A stretch of 49,097 nucleotides of DNA, from assembly GCA_902629465.1 (NCBI GenBank), contig CACOQX010000005.1:1-49097 (forward strand), written 5' to 3'. Origin of the DNA: an uncultured SAR86 cluster bacterium. GTDB taxonomy: Bacteria > Pseudomonadota > Gammaproteobacteria > Magnimaribacterales > AG-339-G14. This document shows positions 8,350 through 17,115 of the stretch, piece after piece (position 1 is the first letter of the stretch; each line of letters opens with the position of its first letter). A program made the translations under genes and the position numbers. The notes beneath the pieces were generated by a model. That model searched no databases and was not told the origin of the DNA. It saw only the letters and a program-made list of their open reading frames with translations.

Positions 8350-10247
8350 TCATCAGAAACAACTGTAGTTTTAACTGAGCTATTTCTTAAATTCCAGAGT
8401 AATTTAAAGGCTTTAACAGACATTAAACGAAGAGTTCGGTCAATGAAAGGTACTCTTTCTTTTTCCGTTTTTACTTCACAAGTTTGCTTTCCTCGGATTA
8501 ATCTTCCCGGAAGAATTCCTGTCGCTTCACCAGCTTCGTAGACTACTTCACCGCTTTTAACTGTAGCTAAATAACCTGAAGAGGTTTGAATTAATCTTCT
8601 TCCTCCCAAAGGCAGGTCGTATACCATTTTAGGATGAGTAACATTAAGCTTCTCGAAATCAATGATATTCAAATCTGCTAACATTCCTGTTTTAATTTCC
8701 CCTCGATCAAACAAACCATAAGTTTCGGCAGTATCCTTAGTTTGTTTTCTAACAATTAATTCAATCGGAATTTTTTTGCCAGCCTCTCTGTCTCTTGCCC
8801 AGTGTGATAAGTTAGTAGTGGGCATACTAGCATCGCATATCAATCCACAATGAGCTCCACCATCGCTTCCGCCTGCTACAGAGGATTTAAGACTATAAGC
8901 TCGTTCTACAAAATCTAATTTGTGATTATCGTATGGAGTAAAACAAGCATAAACTAAATTAGTACCTTCGTTTTTAAGAAATTCATCATAAATGACTTCA
9001 AGCTCAGCTATTCCTTTAGATTTTGCTAAAGCTGCAATACTGTCCTCTTTTCCAGGCTCATAATTAGGAGGATCTCCTAAAATAAATTGAGTATCGTAGT
9101 TAGAAATAAGTTTAAGACCTAGATTAGCTGCTTCTTTGATCTCTTCTTGAGATTTTGTATTGCCTTGATCATTCATTGATTTTTCTATCTCCGAAGCAAA
9201 ATTTGGTTTTTCATTTAGAAGTTTTTCCTTAAAAGCAGGATCTTTCATAATTTGAACCCTCTCAGATAAGGGAAGGTCTGCTATTTCACGATAAGAAGGA
9301 TGGCCAATAAAAGGATGTAAAGAACTTTCTAAACCAAACATCATTCCGACATTCCTCCCTGGAAATTGAGGTCTAACGTTTTTACCTTTTAAAAACTGTT
9401 CTTCACAGAATAAAATTGTTTTTACTGCATCACCACTTGTCTGAAGCACTGTCAGTCCACAATTGCTTTTTTCAACGTATTCTCTCATCCAAGACATTTC
9501 GATTTCTTTATCAAGCCAATCAGAAACAATTTCCAGAGTTCCCTCACCTGCTTTATCAATCGCAAAAGCTAAAGACTTCATTTCTTCTGAGCTTGCTTCT
9601 GTTCCGGGAACATAAACTCCGTGAACATCTCTATGTAAAATTGTTCTAGAAGTACTAAACCCTAGAGCGCCAGATTCAATAGCCTCAGTGACGATATCTG
9701 ACATTTTAGAAATTTCTTCTTTTGAGGCATCAACTTGACTTTGACATCTTTCATATCCCATGACGTAACTTCTCAAAGGACCATGTCCAATCATAAAACC
9801 AAGGTCCATGACAAAATCTTTTTTTTCTATCGCATCTAAAAATTCTGGAAAAGTTTCCCAATTCCAATCAACCCCCTCATGAAGAGCCGTTCCTGGTATA
9901 TCTTCAACTCCTTCCATCAATTGAATTAGGAATTCCTCATCGCCAGGTTTTACTGGAGCAAAACCGACTCCACAATTTCCCATCACGACTGTTGTTACAC
10001 CATGCCAGCTAGATGGCGTCAAATATGGATCCCAACAAACTTGACCATCATAGTGAGTATGAATGTCTACCCATCCAGGAGTGACAATATTACCTTTTGC
10101 GTCAATTTCCTTTTTACCAGAATTCTCAACAATCCCTACTGCAGATATCTTTCCATTATCAATGGCAACGTCACCATGGAAAGGTTTTTTTCCGCTGCCA
10201 TCTACAATTTTTCCGTTTCTAATAACTAAGTCGTGTAATGCTCTCAT
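8346..10247 (-). CDS. N-acyl-D-amino-acid deacylase-like amidohydrolase
   Basis: DLVIRNGKIVDGSGKKPFHGDVAI...VTPGWVDIHTHYDGQVCWDPYLTPSSWHGVTTVVMGNCGVGFAP. Confidence 0.85.
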   Translation of the reverse strand: MRALHDLVIRNGKIVDGSGKKPFHGDVAIDNGKISAVGIVENSGKKEIDAKGNIVTPGWVDIHTHYDGQVCWDPYLTPSSWHGVTTVVMGNCGVGFAPVKPGDEEFLIQLMEGVEDIPGTALHEGVDWNWETFPEFLDAIEKKDFVMDLGFMIGHGPLRSYVMGYERCQSQVDASKEEISKMSDIVTEAIESGALGFSTSRTILHRDVHGVYVPGTEASSEEMKSLAFAIDKAGEGTLEIVSDWLDKEIEMSWMREYVEKSNCGLTVLQTSGDAVKTILFCEEQFLKGKNVRPQFPGRNVGMMFGLESSLHPFIGHPSYREIADLPLSERVQIMKDPAFKEKLLNEKPNFASEIEKSMNDQGNTKSQEEIKEAANLGLKLISNYDTQFILGDPPNYEPGKEDSIAALAKSKGIAELEVIYDEFLKNEGTNLVYACFTPYDNHKLDFVERAYSLKSSVAGGSDGGAHCGLICDASMPTTNLSHWARDREAGKKIPIELIVRKQTKDTAETYGLFDRGEIKTGMLADLNIIDFEKLNVTHPKMVYDLPLGGRRLIQTSSGYLATVKSGEVVYEAGEATGILPGRLIRGKQTCEVKTEKERVPFIDRTLRLMSVKAFKLLWNLRNSSVKTTVVSDD

Positions 10248-10288
10248 AATTGGATTATATAAATAAAAAGTAAAGAAATGTAATATTT

Positions 10289-10364
10289 TGGTGGAGCTAC
10301 GCGGGATCGAACCGCGGACCTCCTGAATGCAAATCAGGCGCTCTCCCAGCTGAGCTATAGCCCC
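10289..10364 (-). tRNA. tRNA-Ala (anticodon TGC), CCA encoded
   Basis: Reverse complement GGGGCTATAGCTCAGCTGGGAGAGCGCCTGATTTGCATTCAGGAGGTCCGCGGTTCGATCCCGCGTAGCTCCACCA folds as a cloverleaf with TGC anticodon; 76 nt. Confidence 0.98.
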
Positions 10365-10399
10365 AAAGGAATTGGATTATATAAGAAGTTTACAAATAA

Positions 10400-11107
10400 C
10401 TAAACAGATACGAAACTTGGACTATCTGAAGGATTAGGCAAATTTGCTTGAATTTTTTCTACAATATCTTGTTGAAAAACTTCTTTTGTTTTTTGGTACA
10501 TCGGATGTCCTAAAGTTGCTAAATCTTCTGCTTTTTCCATTGCTCTTGTCATAAGATCGTCTGGAGAAGAAACAACTTCATCTATCCAGCCTGCGCTCAC
10601 TGCATCGGACATTTTATAAGGATCTGCATGAAAAAGAGCTCTATAAATGTGTTGTTTGTCTACCCTACTGGCTGCTATTTCCATAATAGGCACTGGAATA
10701 TCCATATTGTTTCTTACTTCGTTTGCTTGAACCACAAATTCTCCATCTATACCAATTCGGTAGTCACAACAGCAAACTACAAAAATACCTAGCGCTACAG
10801 CATGACCTGAAATTGCAGCTACAACAGGTCTTGGAAAGGTATACAAATCAAATAAAGTTTTGAAACCTAAAGCCGACATGTTTTTAATTTGATCAACGTC
10901 ACCAGATGAGAAAGTTTTTAAGTCAAAACCTCCAGAGAACATTCCGTCTCTGCCGGTAATAATTACTGAACCTTTGTCCTTAGGTATCTCGGAAAGTATT
11001 TTCTGAAGGGTTTCTAACATTGGATAAGAAAAAACATTTGCCTTCCCGTCATCCAAAGTGATTATCGAAACATCTCCTTCTGTTTTTAAAGTTGCTAGCT
11101 CTGACAT
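10400..11107 (-). CDS. Enoyl-CoA hydratase/isomerase family protein
   Basis: Crotonase fold features: SVIITGRDGMFSGGFDLKTF, PVVAAISGHAVALGIFVVCCCDYRIG. Confidence 0.88.
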   Translation of the reverse strand: MSELATLKTEGDVSIITLDDGKANVFSYPMLETLQKILSEIPKDKGSVIITGRDGMFSGGFDLKTFSSGDVDQIKNMSALGFKTLFDLYTFPRPVVAAISGHAVALGIFVVCCCDYRIGIDGEFVVQANEVRNNMDIPVPIMEIAASRVDKQHIYRALFHADPYKMSDAVSAGWIDEVVSSPDDLMTRAMEKAEDLATLGHPMYQKTKEVFQQDIVEKIQANLPNPSDSPSFVSV

Positions 11108-11117
11108 TTTTTATCTC

Positions 11118-11699
11118 CTATGTTAAATCGCATGCTTCTGCAGGCATCCAATGTGCTTCCTTACCCTCCCATTTGACGTTACAGCCAATGGGATTGGTAA
11201 CTGGCACTGATATTTCTTTTTTTTCTTTAAGTTCTTCTAGAACTCTTTCTAAATCATTAACTTTAATATTAGATGAATCTTTTGGAGAATCAACTCCTCG
11301 TCCGGTGTAAACCAACTTTCTTTCTTTATCAAAAACAAAAAAATGAGGAGTTTTTAAGGCTCCATAATCCTTAGCTGCTTTTTGTGTCTCGTCATATAGG
11401 TAGAGCCATGGAAATTTTAAGTTATCTATTCTTCTTACCATATTTTCAAAACTATCTTCTTCATAGGTATTTTTACTATTTGAATTAATTGCAACAAATT
11501 TGAACCTAGGTCCCTGATATTTCTCTACCGTTGCTCTTGTGACTTCGTCTGATCCTGTTACATATGGACAATGGTTGCAAGTAAAGAAAATAATGAGATT
11601 TTCGTATTCTTGAAAGGAATACAAAGAATAATAATCTAAGTCAGTCCCTACCAAGTCAAAGTCTGGAGCATTTTCACCAATGCTTAATGTATAAGCCAA
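11118..11699 (-). CDS. Thioredoxin-fold / AhpC-TSA-like redoxin
   Basis: IGENAPDFDLVGTD...LIIFFTCNHCPYVTGSDE (CxxC) ... GALKTPHFFVFD. Confidence 0.85.
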   Translation of the reverse strand: MAYTLSIGENAPDFDLVGTDLDYYSLYSFQEYENLIIFFTCNHCPYVTGSDEVTRATVEKYQGPRFKFVAINSNSKNTYEEDSFENMVRRIDNLKFPWLYLYDETQKAAKDYGALKTPHFFVFDKERKLVYTGRGVDSPKDSSNIKVNDLERVLEELKEKKEISVPVTNPIGCNVKWEGKEAHWMPAEACDLT

Positions 11700-11701
11700 A
11701 G

Positions 11702-12625
11702 TTATTTAAAGGATAAAAGTTTGTAGGAAATCTTATCAGGAAGATCTTCAGCCCCTGGAATGCCTCTAGCTATCATATATGGCTTTAATGCCTCTATCGC
11801 TTTTGGTTCGTCAAAATGACAAATATTTGGATACATATGGTGCATCACATGGATTTGCATCGAGTGATTGAAAAATCTAGGAATCCCGTTTACCCAAAAT
11901 CTCGTATCTTTGTACCTACCTTGAGGTAGAACTTTATGAGGTTCATGAGAAAAGATAACTCCTAAATATGAAGTAACAATTTTTCTAGGAAGCCACCAGA
12001 GAAATAAAGTCTCCAGAGGAAAATAAAAGGCTGCAATCATTTGGCCGAAAAAAAATATCAATGCAAATGTAGTTCCTTTTTCTATATCGGCTTTAAAGTT
12101 CATATCTTCTTCAGTGAACATCTCCACCATTTTTTGAAGTCTTGAGTCTCCGCCATTCGTCTGACCATGAACGTTTATAGCTGCCTGCCACCAATGATCA
12201 ACATGTGTATGAAAAAAATCGGGATCTCTTTCAGGGTTATTGGTGTAAGCATGATGCTTCATATGTGTCGCTTTTAAAATATGGTGCGATTGGGCAAGTG
12301 GAATTAGAGAAATCTGACCAACGAATGCATTTAACCATTTTAATTTTTTATTCTTTCCGGAAAGGTGGCCATGTTGGCCGGCATGAGACGGTAGATAAGA
12401 GAATGCGGTCGATAATGTGCTCAGCAGAAATCCAGCCCAAAGCGATAAAAAACCTAAAAGAACCATCGTCCAAATTCCTAACCAGACAAGAAATTGTCCC
12501 AAGCCAATGACAATCATTTCCCACTCTATTCTGCCCATGAAAGTTCTGGCAACCAAACGTTCCTCGTCTATAGAGAGAAGTTTTTGGTTATCTAAGGTGA
12601 ATTGGTTCATCCCAACCAACCCCAA
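11702..12625 (-). CDS. Membrane fatty acid desaturase
   Basis: Histidine boxes HAGQH, HMKHH (THMKHHAYTNNPERDPDF) and HVMHH (IHVMHHMYPNICHFDEP), plus hydrophobic segments. Confidence 0.88.
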   Translation of the reverse strand: MGLVGMNQFTLDNQKLLSIDEERLVARTFMGRIEWEMIVIGLGQFLVWLGIWTMVLLGFLSLWAGFLLSTLSTAFSYLPSHAGQHGHLSGKNKKLKWLNAFVGQISLIPLAQSHHILKATHMKHHAYTNNPERDPDFFHTHVDHWWQAAINVHGQTNGGDSRLQKMVEMFTEEDMNFKADIEKGTTFALIFFFGQMIAAFYFPLETLFLWWLPRKIVTSYLGVIFSHEPHKVLPQGRYKDTRFWVNGIPRFFNHSMQIHVMHHMYPNICHFDEPKAIEALKPYMIARGIPGAEDLPDKISYKLLSFK

Positions 12626-12816
12626 GCTTTGTATTTAGCGAATACCCCAAGAATAAGTCCTGCGAAGTAGCCTAAATAATTTAGATAGAATTCTGAATTG
12701 AAGTTAAAAAAATTAAGAAATATTGCATTGAAAATACTTCCCCAAAAAATCAAACAAAACCAAACTAGTCCCCAATTCGCAAGATGGGTTGAAAAGTGCT
12801 CAGCGAATTTTTCCAT
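12607..12816 (-). CDS. Small integral membrane protein overlapping desaturase start
   Basis: 69 aa, two hydrophobic stretches (WGLVWFCLIFWGSIFNAIFL; YLNYLGYFAGLILGVFA); 19-nt overlap with the downstream desaturase. Confidence 0.65.
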   Translation of the reverse strand: MEKFAEHFSTHLANWGLVWFCLIFWGSIFNAIFLNFFNFNSEFYLNYLGYFAGLILGVFAKYKAWGWLG

Positions 12817-12905
12817 GATAAAAAGTCGTAAGTTTTTTAACTAAATATGATATTTTCTTACTTGAGGAGAAATAATACAACATAAAATTTGTATTCATAG
12901 ATACC

Positions 12906-14036
12906 ATGTCAGAAATAAGAGATTTCTCAATAGCTATACCTGAAAGTAAGCTTGAAGACTTAAAAAAACGTTTGGAACTCACAAGATGGCCCGAAAAAGA
13001 GACCCCAGAAGATTGGACTCAAGGAATTCCTTTGTCTTACATGAAAGAAATTCACGAATATTGGTTGAATGATTATGACTGGAAAAAACATGAAAAAAAC
13101 ATTAATGAATTTCCTCAGTACATAACAAATATAAATGACATGGATATTCACTTTATCCATTACCCCTCTCCCCACAAAGAAGCCAAACCTTTAATTATCA
13201 CTCATGGCTGGCCAGGTTCCATTGTGGAATTTCTGCATGTGATTAAACCTTTAGCAGATCCAACAATCAATGGTGGAGATCCTAAAGATGCTTTTCATGT
13301 GGTAACCCCTTCTTTGCCTGGATTTGGATTTTCAGGAAAACCTACAAAACCGGGGTTTGGTGTGGAAAAAATCGCAGATACTTTTTCTACACTCATGAAA
13401 AACCTCGGTTACAAAAAATATTTTGCCCAAGGTGGTGACTGGGGTTCTGCAGTAACAACTGCTCTTGGCACACAAGATCCTGACTGTAAAGCTATTCATT
13501 TAAATATGGCAGTAGTTTCTCCTGATATGGATACCATGAATGATTTAACTGAATTCGAGCAAACTGCTCTTGCAGGATTTCAATTCTATCAAGAGTGGGA
13601 CTCTGGCTATTCCAAACAACAATCCACAAGGCCACAAACCCTAGGCTATGGGTTGACCGATTCGCCCATAGGTCAAGCAGCGTGGATCTTAGAAAAATTT
13701 TATCAATGGACGGATTGCGATGGTCATCCAGAAAATGCCGTATCAAGGGATGAGTTACTGACTAATGTTATGTTTTATTGGTTGACGGAAACCGCAACAT
13801 CCTCAGCCAGACTATATTGGGAAAGTTTCGGTGAATTCAATGGAGGCGAAGTTAAAACACCTACCGGAGTAAGTATCTACCCTAAAGAAATCTTCAAAGC
13901 ATCCGAACGTTGGCTTAAAAAACGTTATAGCAATCTAAAGTATTACAATGTTTTAGATTCAGGCGGACACTTTGCTGCCTTAGAGAAGCCAGAACTCTAC
14001 ATCCAAGAACTAAGAAACTTCTTTGGCTCTTTATAA
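12906..14036 (+). CDS. Epoxide hydrolase (EHN domain, alpha/beta hydrolase)
   Basis: FSIAIPESKLEDLKKRLELTRWPE EHN N-terminus; LIITHGWPGSIVEFLHVI; FAQGGDWGSAVTTAL nucleophile elbow. Confidence 0.93.
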   Translation: MSEIRDFSIAIPESKLEDLKKRLELTRWPEKETPEDWTQGIPLSYMKEIHEYWLNDYDWKKHEKNINEFPQYITNINDMDIHFIHYPSPHKEAKPLIITHGWPGSIVEFLHVIKPLADPTINGGDPKDAFHVVTPSLPGFGFSGKPTKPGFGVEKIADTFSTLMKNLGYKKYFAQGGDWGSAVTTALGTQDPDCKAIHLNMAVVSPDMDTMNDLTEFEQTALAGFQFYQEWDSGYSKQQSTRPQTLGYGLTDSPIGQAAWILEKFYQWTDCDGHPENAVSRDELLTNVMFYWLTETATSSARLYWESFGEFNGGEVKTPTGVSIYPKEIFKASERWLKKRYSNLKYYNVLDSGGHFAALEKPELYIQELRNFFGSL

Positions 14037-14037
14037 G

Positions 14038-14625
14038 TTAGTCTGGTTTAGCTGAAGGCTGGTAATCGTAATACCCTTCCACGGGGATCATTAAATGGGC
14101 ATAAACTGTCCCAGGAAACATGACGTAAGGCTCTCCCTTTGTAAAATCAGTAGTGAAATTTTTCAGACTTTTTGGATCTTTTGGCATCAGCATCAAATGT
14201 GGACCTGATTCGATCCATTGCCCGGGAGTTGAGTTACTTTCATTCAAAACACCTGGTACTAAATTGTCTTCACCAACATCGCCATGCAGCATCCACATGT
14301 AAGTGTCTCTGCTTAAATTTGGAGCCTTTCCTGCAGCATAAGCCATCATCCATTTCATTCCTTCTTCATCGTGACACGCTGGCATGGCTTCATGCGCAGA
14401 TTTCCATCCGTCTTTTGGATAAGGTCTTGGATTGCCTTGCTGGCAAATCCAACCATTTGTTCCTTCTCTGAGTATTTCTCCATTACCACCTATCACAGTA
14501 GCAAAATCTCCAATGTATGAGGGTGCAGCAGAAGAATAGGTTTCAATTTGCCACTCAGCTGAATTATGAGAAGTTTGAGAACAAGAAATCAAAAGAAACG
14601 GTAGTAAAATAAGTGACAATCTCAT
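14038..14625 (-). CDS. Hypothetical lipoprotein
   Basis: MRLSLILLPFLLISCSQ signal peptide with lipobox (LISC); no family recognised. Confidence 0.7.
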   Translation of the reverse strand: MRLSLILLPFLLISCSQTSHNSAEWQIETYSSAAPSYIGDFATVIGGNGEILREGTNGWICQQGNPRPYPKDGWKSAHEAMPACHDEEGMKWMMAYAAGKAPNLSRDTYMWMLHGDVGEDNLVPGVLNESNSTPGQWIESGPHLMLMPKDPKSLKNFTTDFTKGEPYVMFPGTVYAHLMIPVEGYYDYQPSAKPD

Positions 14626-14692
14626 AGTTTTTCTCCCAAAAAAATTTTTATTAAATGTGTAAAAAATCTTTTTTTATAATACAATTTCTCGC

Positions 14693-14980
14693 GTGTTAGG
14701 GAAAGGAAACAAACTAGCAATTCTTTTTAGCTTAGTTTTGGCTTCAAGCGGCTTACTTGGAGAGCTTTCTCACAATCATTCTCATCAGACTCATGATGCT
14801 GAGCATCACGAAATTGAGTTTCATAATGAATGTCTTACTTGTATAAGTGATCAAGTAAGTAATGAACTTGAACTTATTTCATATCATCTCTTTTCCTCTG
14901 GCCAAATTGAAACTGAACTCTTCAGTTTTCATCAAAAAAAGAATCAGTCTTACTTTCTTTCTAGAGCTCCGCCTCAATAA
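14693..14980 (+). CDS. Small secreted/membrane His-rich protein upstream of TonB receptor
   Basis: GTG start; signal-like LAILFSLVLASSGLLG, then SHNHSHQTHDAEHHEIEFHNECLTC; 95 aa ending SRAPPQ. Confidence 0.6.
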   Translation: MLGKGNKLAILFSLVLASSGLLGELSHNHSHQTHDAEHHEIEFHNECLTCISDQVSNELELISYHLFSSGQIETELFSFHQKKNQSYFLSRAPPQ

Positions 14981-15033
14981 AAATAACCTTTAAACTTTTT
15001 TAATTTTAATTTTTTAATTTCTAGGAGGAAATT

Positions 15034-17058
15034 ATGAAAAAATATTTGTATTTTATTTTATGTTTCGCATTTTTGAATGTGCTTCACACAATGGATGAAG
15101 AAATTGTCGTTACTTCATCTCTGGGTGGTGTAACTCTAGCAGAAATAGATTCACCAGTTTTTGTGATCAAAGGAGACGACATTAATTATTCGGGTTCGAC
15201 GAATCTTGGAGAAAGCTTGAATTATTTACTCGGAGTGAATTCTTCAAACTTTGGTCCAGGCGTTGGTCAGCCGGTCATTAGAGGTATGGGCGGTACAAGA
15301 GTGAGAATACTTTCTAATGGTAAGTTAGTAAGAGACGTCTCTGGTCTAGGTTCTGACCATTTAAACGACGTGGATATGAACGATCTGCAGCAAATAGAAG
15401 TGGTTCGCGGTCCTTCGTCTTTGTTGTACTCCAATGGAACCATGGGTGGAATAATCAATATCGTTGATCAAACCATTGCTAGTAAAGACTTTGAAGGTAA
15501 TGACTTTAATATCGGTCTTGAAAGACAGTCGACCAACATGGGTACCTCAGGAAGTTTTTCTTATAAGGGAAACATCAATGATGTTAATCTGACTTATGCT
15601 TTGAAAGAAGTAAATTTCGAAAGTTATGATGTGCCAAGTGGCTCCATCATTCACGAAGGTTCACCCGAAGCAGATACAACTTTAGCAAATTCTGATTTAG
15701 CTACTTTCAGTCATAAATTCGGTACTTCGGTTGTCAGAGACTGGGGTTACTTTGGTTTTTCTGTAGGGAAAATTGAAAATACCTATGGGATAGCTTTCCA
15801 TGGTGAAGAGGAAGAGGAAGAAGGACATGGGGAAGAAGAGCATGAAGAAAGAATCCAAGCTGACACTGAATCCGAAAACTTAACCCTTGAAGGAGCGGTA
15901 ACAAATCTACGCGGGCTAGATAAACTCAGCTACTTCTTTCAAGCTAATGATTATTCTTTCACTGAGGGACATGTAGAAGGAGAACATGAAGGTGAAGAAG
16001 AGGAAGAGGAAGAACATGGTCCAACTACTTTTACCAATGAATCTTTTGAATTTGGTATGAAATTTGATATCGGTAATCAAGATAGCGGTGATAGACAAAA
16101 TGTGACAATCAATCTCAGCCAAGAAGATGTAGCAATTATTGGAGAAGAAGCATTCATGAAACCAGTCGATTCTCAAATGTTGAGCTTTGGTTACTTCATT
16201 TGCAGAGAATTAGAAGTCATGGATGTTGATTTTGGCGTGCGTCTGGATCAAGTTGACCGAGATGGTGCAATTGGCAACACACTTCATGATATAAGCGAAA
16301 GTAATTTGAGTACTGCACTTACAATGGGTTGGGATGTAGCAAACAACGTTGGCATTACTCTTGGTATTTCAAGTGTTGCAAGAGCTCCGTCTGAAATAGA
16401 GCTTTTCATGAATGGAACTCACTTAGCTGCAGCAAGAAACGAATTCGGTAATGTCAATTTAGAATCTGAAAGATCCAATAATATAGATTTTAGTGTTGGT
16501 TATGAAAACAATGGCTACTTTGTTAATGCTTCTGTGTATGCAAATGCAGTAGACGACTATATTTACATAAAAAATAGAGGAACAGTAACTAAAGGCAGAC
16601 CCAATGTTGATTATGCTCAAGCCGATGCTGACTTCAACGGTTACGAATTTGAGGTAGGTAGATCTTTTTCTACAAACAACGGTGAACTGCAAATCTCTTA
16701 TGGTAGAGAAGAAGTGGTTGGAACCTTTGCCAGTGGTGGAAACGTGCCAAGAATCACTCCAATTAAGAATGTCTATCGCTTTGCATTTGAACAAAGAGAT
16801 GTCACTTATGACATCAAAATTATGGATGTGCAAAAAGAAGATGACATTGGTTTTGGTGAATCTGTAACGGATGGTTACACCATGTTTGATTTCGATATCA
16901 GAAGATCAATTGCTATTGGAAATGACGAAGAACTGGTTTTATCTGTCTTTGGAAGAAACCTTATGGACGAAAAAGCTAGAAATCACACTTCTTACGTAAA
17001 AAATGAAGTGCCATTAGCTGGTCGAAACTTCGGTATCAAACTGAACTTTAACTTCTAA
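15034..17058 (+). CDS. TonB-dependent outer-membrane receptor, probably metal (zinc-type) uptake
   Basis: EEIVVTSS TonB-box-like start, plug domain (SLNYLLGVNSSNFGPGVGQPVIRGMGGTRVRIL...IEVVRGPSSLLYSNGTMGGIINIV), C-terminal beta strand ending in F; two Glu/His-rich segments; strong AGGAGG SD. Confidence 0.92.
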   Translation: MKKYLYFILCFAFLNVLHTMDEEIVVTSSLGGVTLAEIDSPVFVIKGDDINYSGSTNLGESLNYLLGVNSSNFGPGVGQPVIRGMGGTRVRILSNGKLVRDVSGLGSDHLNDVDMNDLQQIEVVRGPSSLLYSNGTMGGIINIVDQTIASKDFEGNDFNIGLERQSTNMGTSGSFSYKGNINDVNLTYALKEVNFESYDVPSGSIIHEGSPEADTTLANSDLATFSHKFGTSVVRDWGYFGFSVGKIENTYGIAFHGEEEEEEGHGEEEHEERIQADTESENLTLEGAVTNLRGLDKLSYFFQANDYSFTEGHVEGEHEGEEEEEEEHGPTTFTNESFEFGMKFDIGNQDSGDRQNVTINLSQEDVAIIGEEAFMKPVDSQMLSFGYFICRELEVMDVDFGVRLDQVDRDGAIGNTLHDISESNLSTALTMGWDVANNVGITLGISSVARAPSEIELFMNGTHLAAARNEFGNVNLESERSNNIDFSVGYENNGYFVNASVYANAVDDYIYIKNRGTVTKGRPNVDYAQADADFNGYEFEVGRSFSTNNGELQISYGREEVVGTFASGGNVPRITPIKNVYRFAFEQRDVTYDIKIMDVQKEDDIGFGESVTDGYTMFDFDIRRSIAIGNDEELVLSVFGRNLMDEKARNHTSYVKNEVPLAGRNFGIKLNFNF

Positions 17059-17078
17059 GTTAGAGAATCCCCCTAGAG

Positions 17079-17103
17079 CACCCCTTCAATCCTGGAAGGG
17101 GTG
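17079..17103. terminator. GC-rich hairpin between convergent genes
   Basis: CACCCCTTC-AATCCTG-GAAGGGGTG: perfect 9-bp stem, 7-nt loop, in the 57-bp gap between convergent CDSs; no strong T-tract. Confidence 0.6.
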
Positions 17104-17115
17104 TTCCCAAAAATT

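Noticed and set aside
12205-12638. Plus-strand ORFs of 101 and 73 aa inside the desaturase gene
   Set aside because: Antisense to conserved His-box regions of the desaturase; shadow ORFs
14640-14692. Possible Zur/Fur-type operator (AAATGTGTAAAAAATCTTTTTTTATAATACAATTT) upstream of the His-rich ORF
   Set aside because: Symmetry is weak and the region is simply AT-rich; needs motif scoring against a clade-specific model
15796-16020. GAAGAGGAAGAGGAAG trinucleotide tracts as a possible phase-variation switch
   Set aside because: Repeat units are multiples of 3 and imperfect, so slippage would only change Glu number, not reading frame
16459-16833. 124-aa minus ORF inside the TonB receptor
   Set aside because: Antisense shadow of a beta-barrel coding region with no family resemblance
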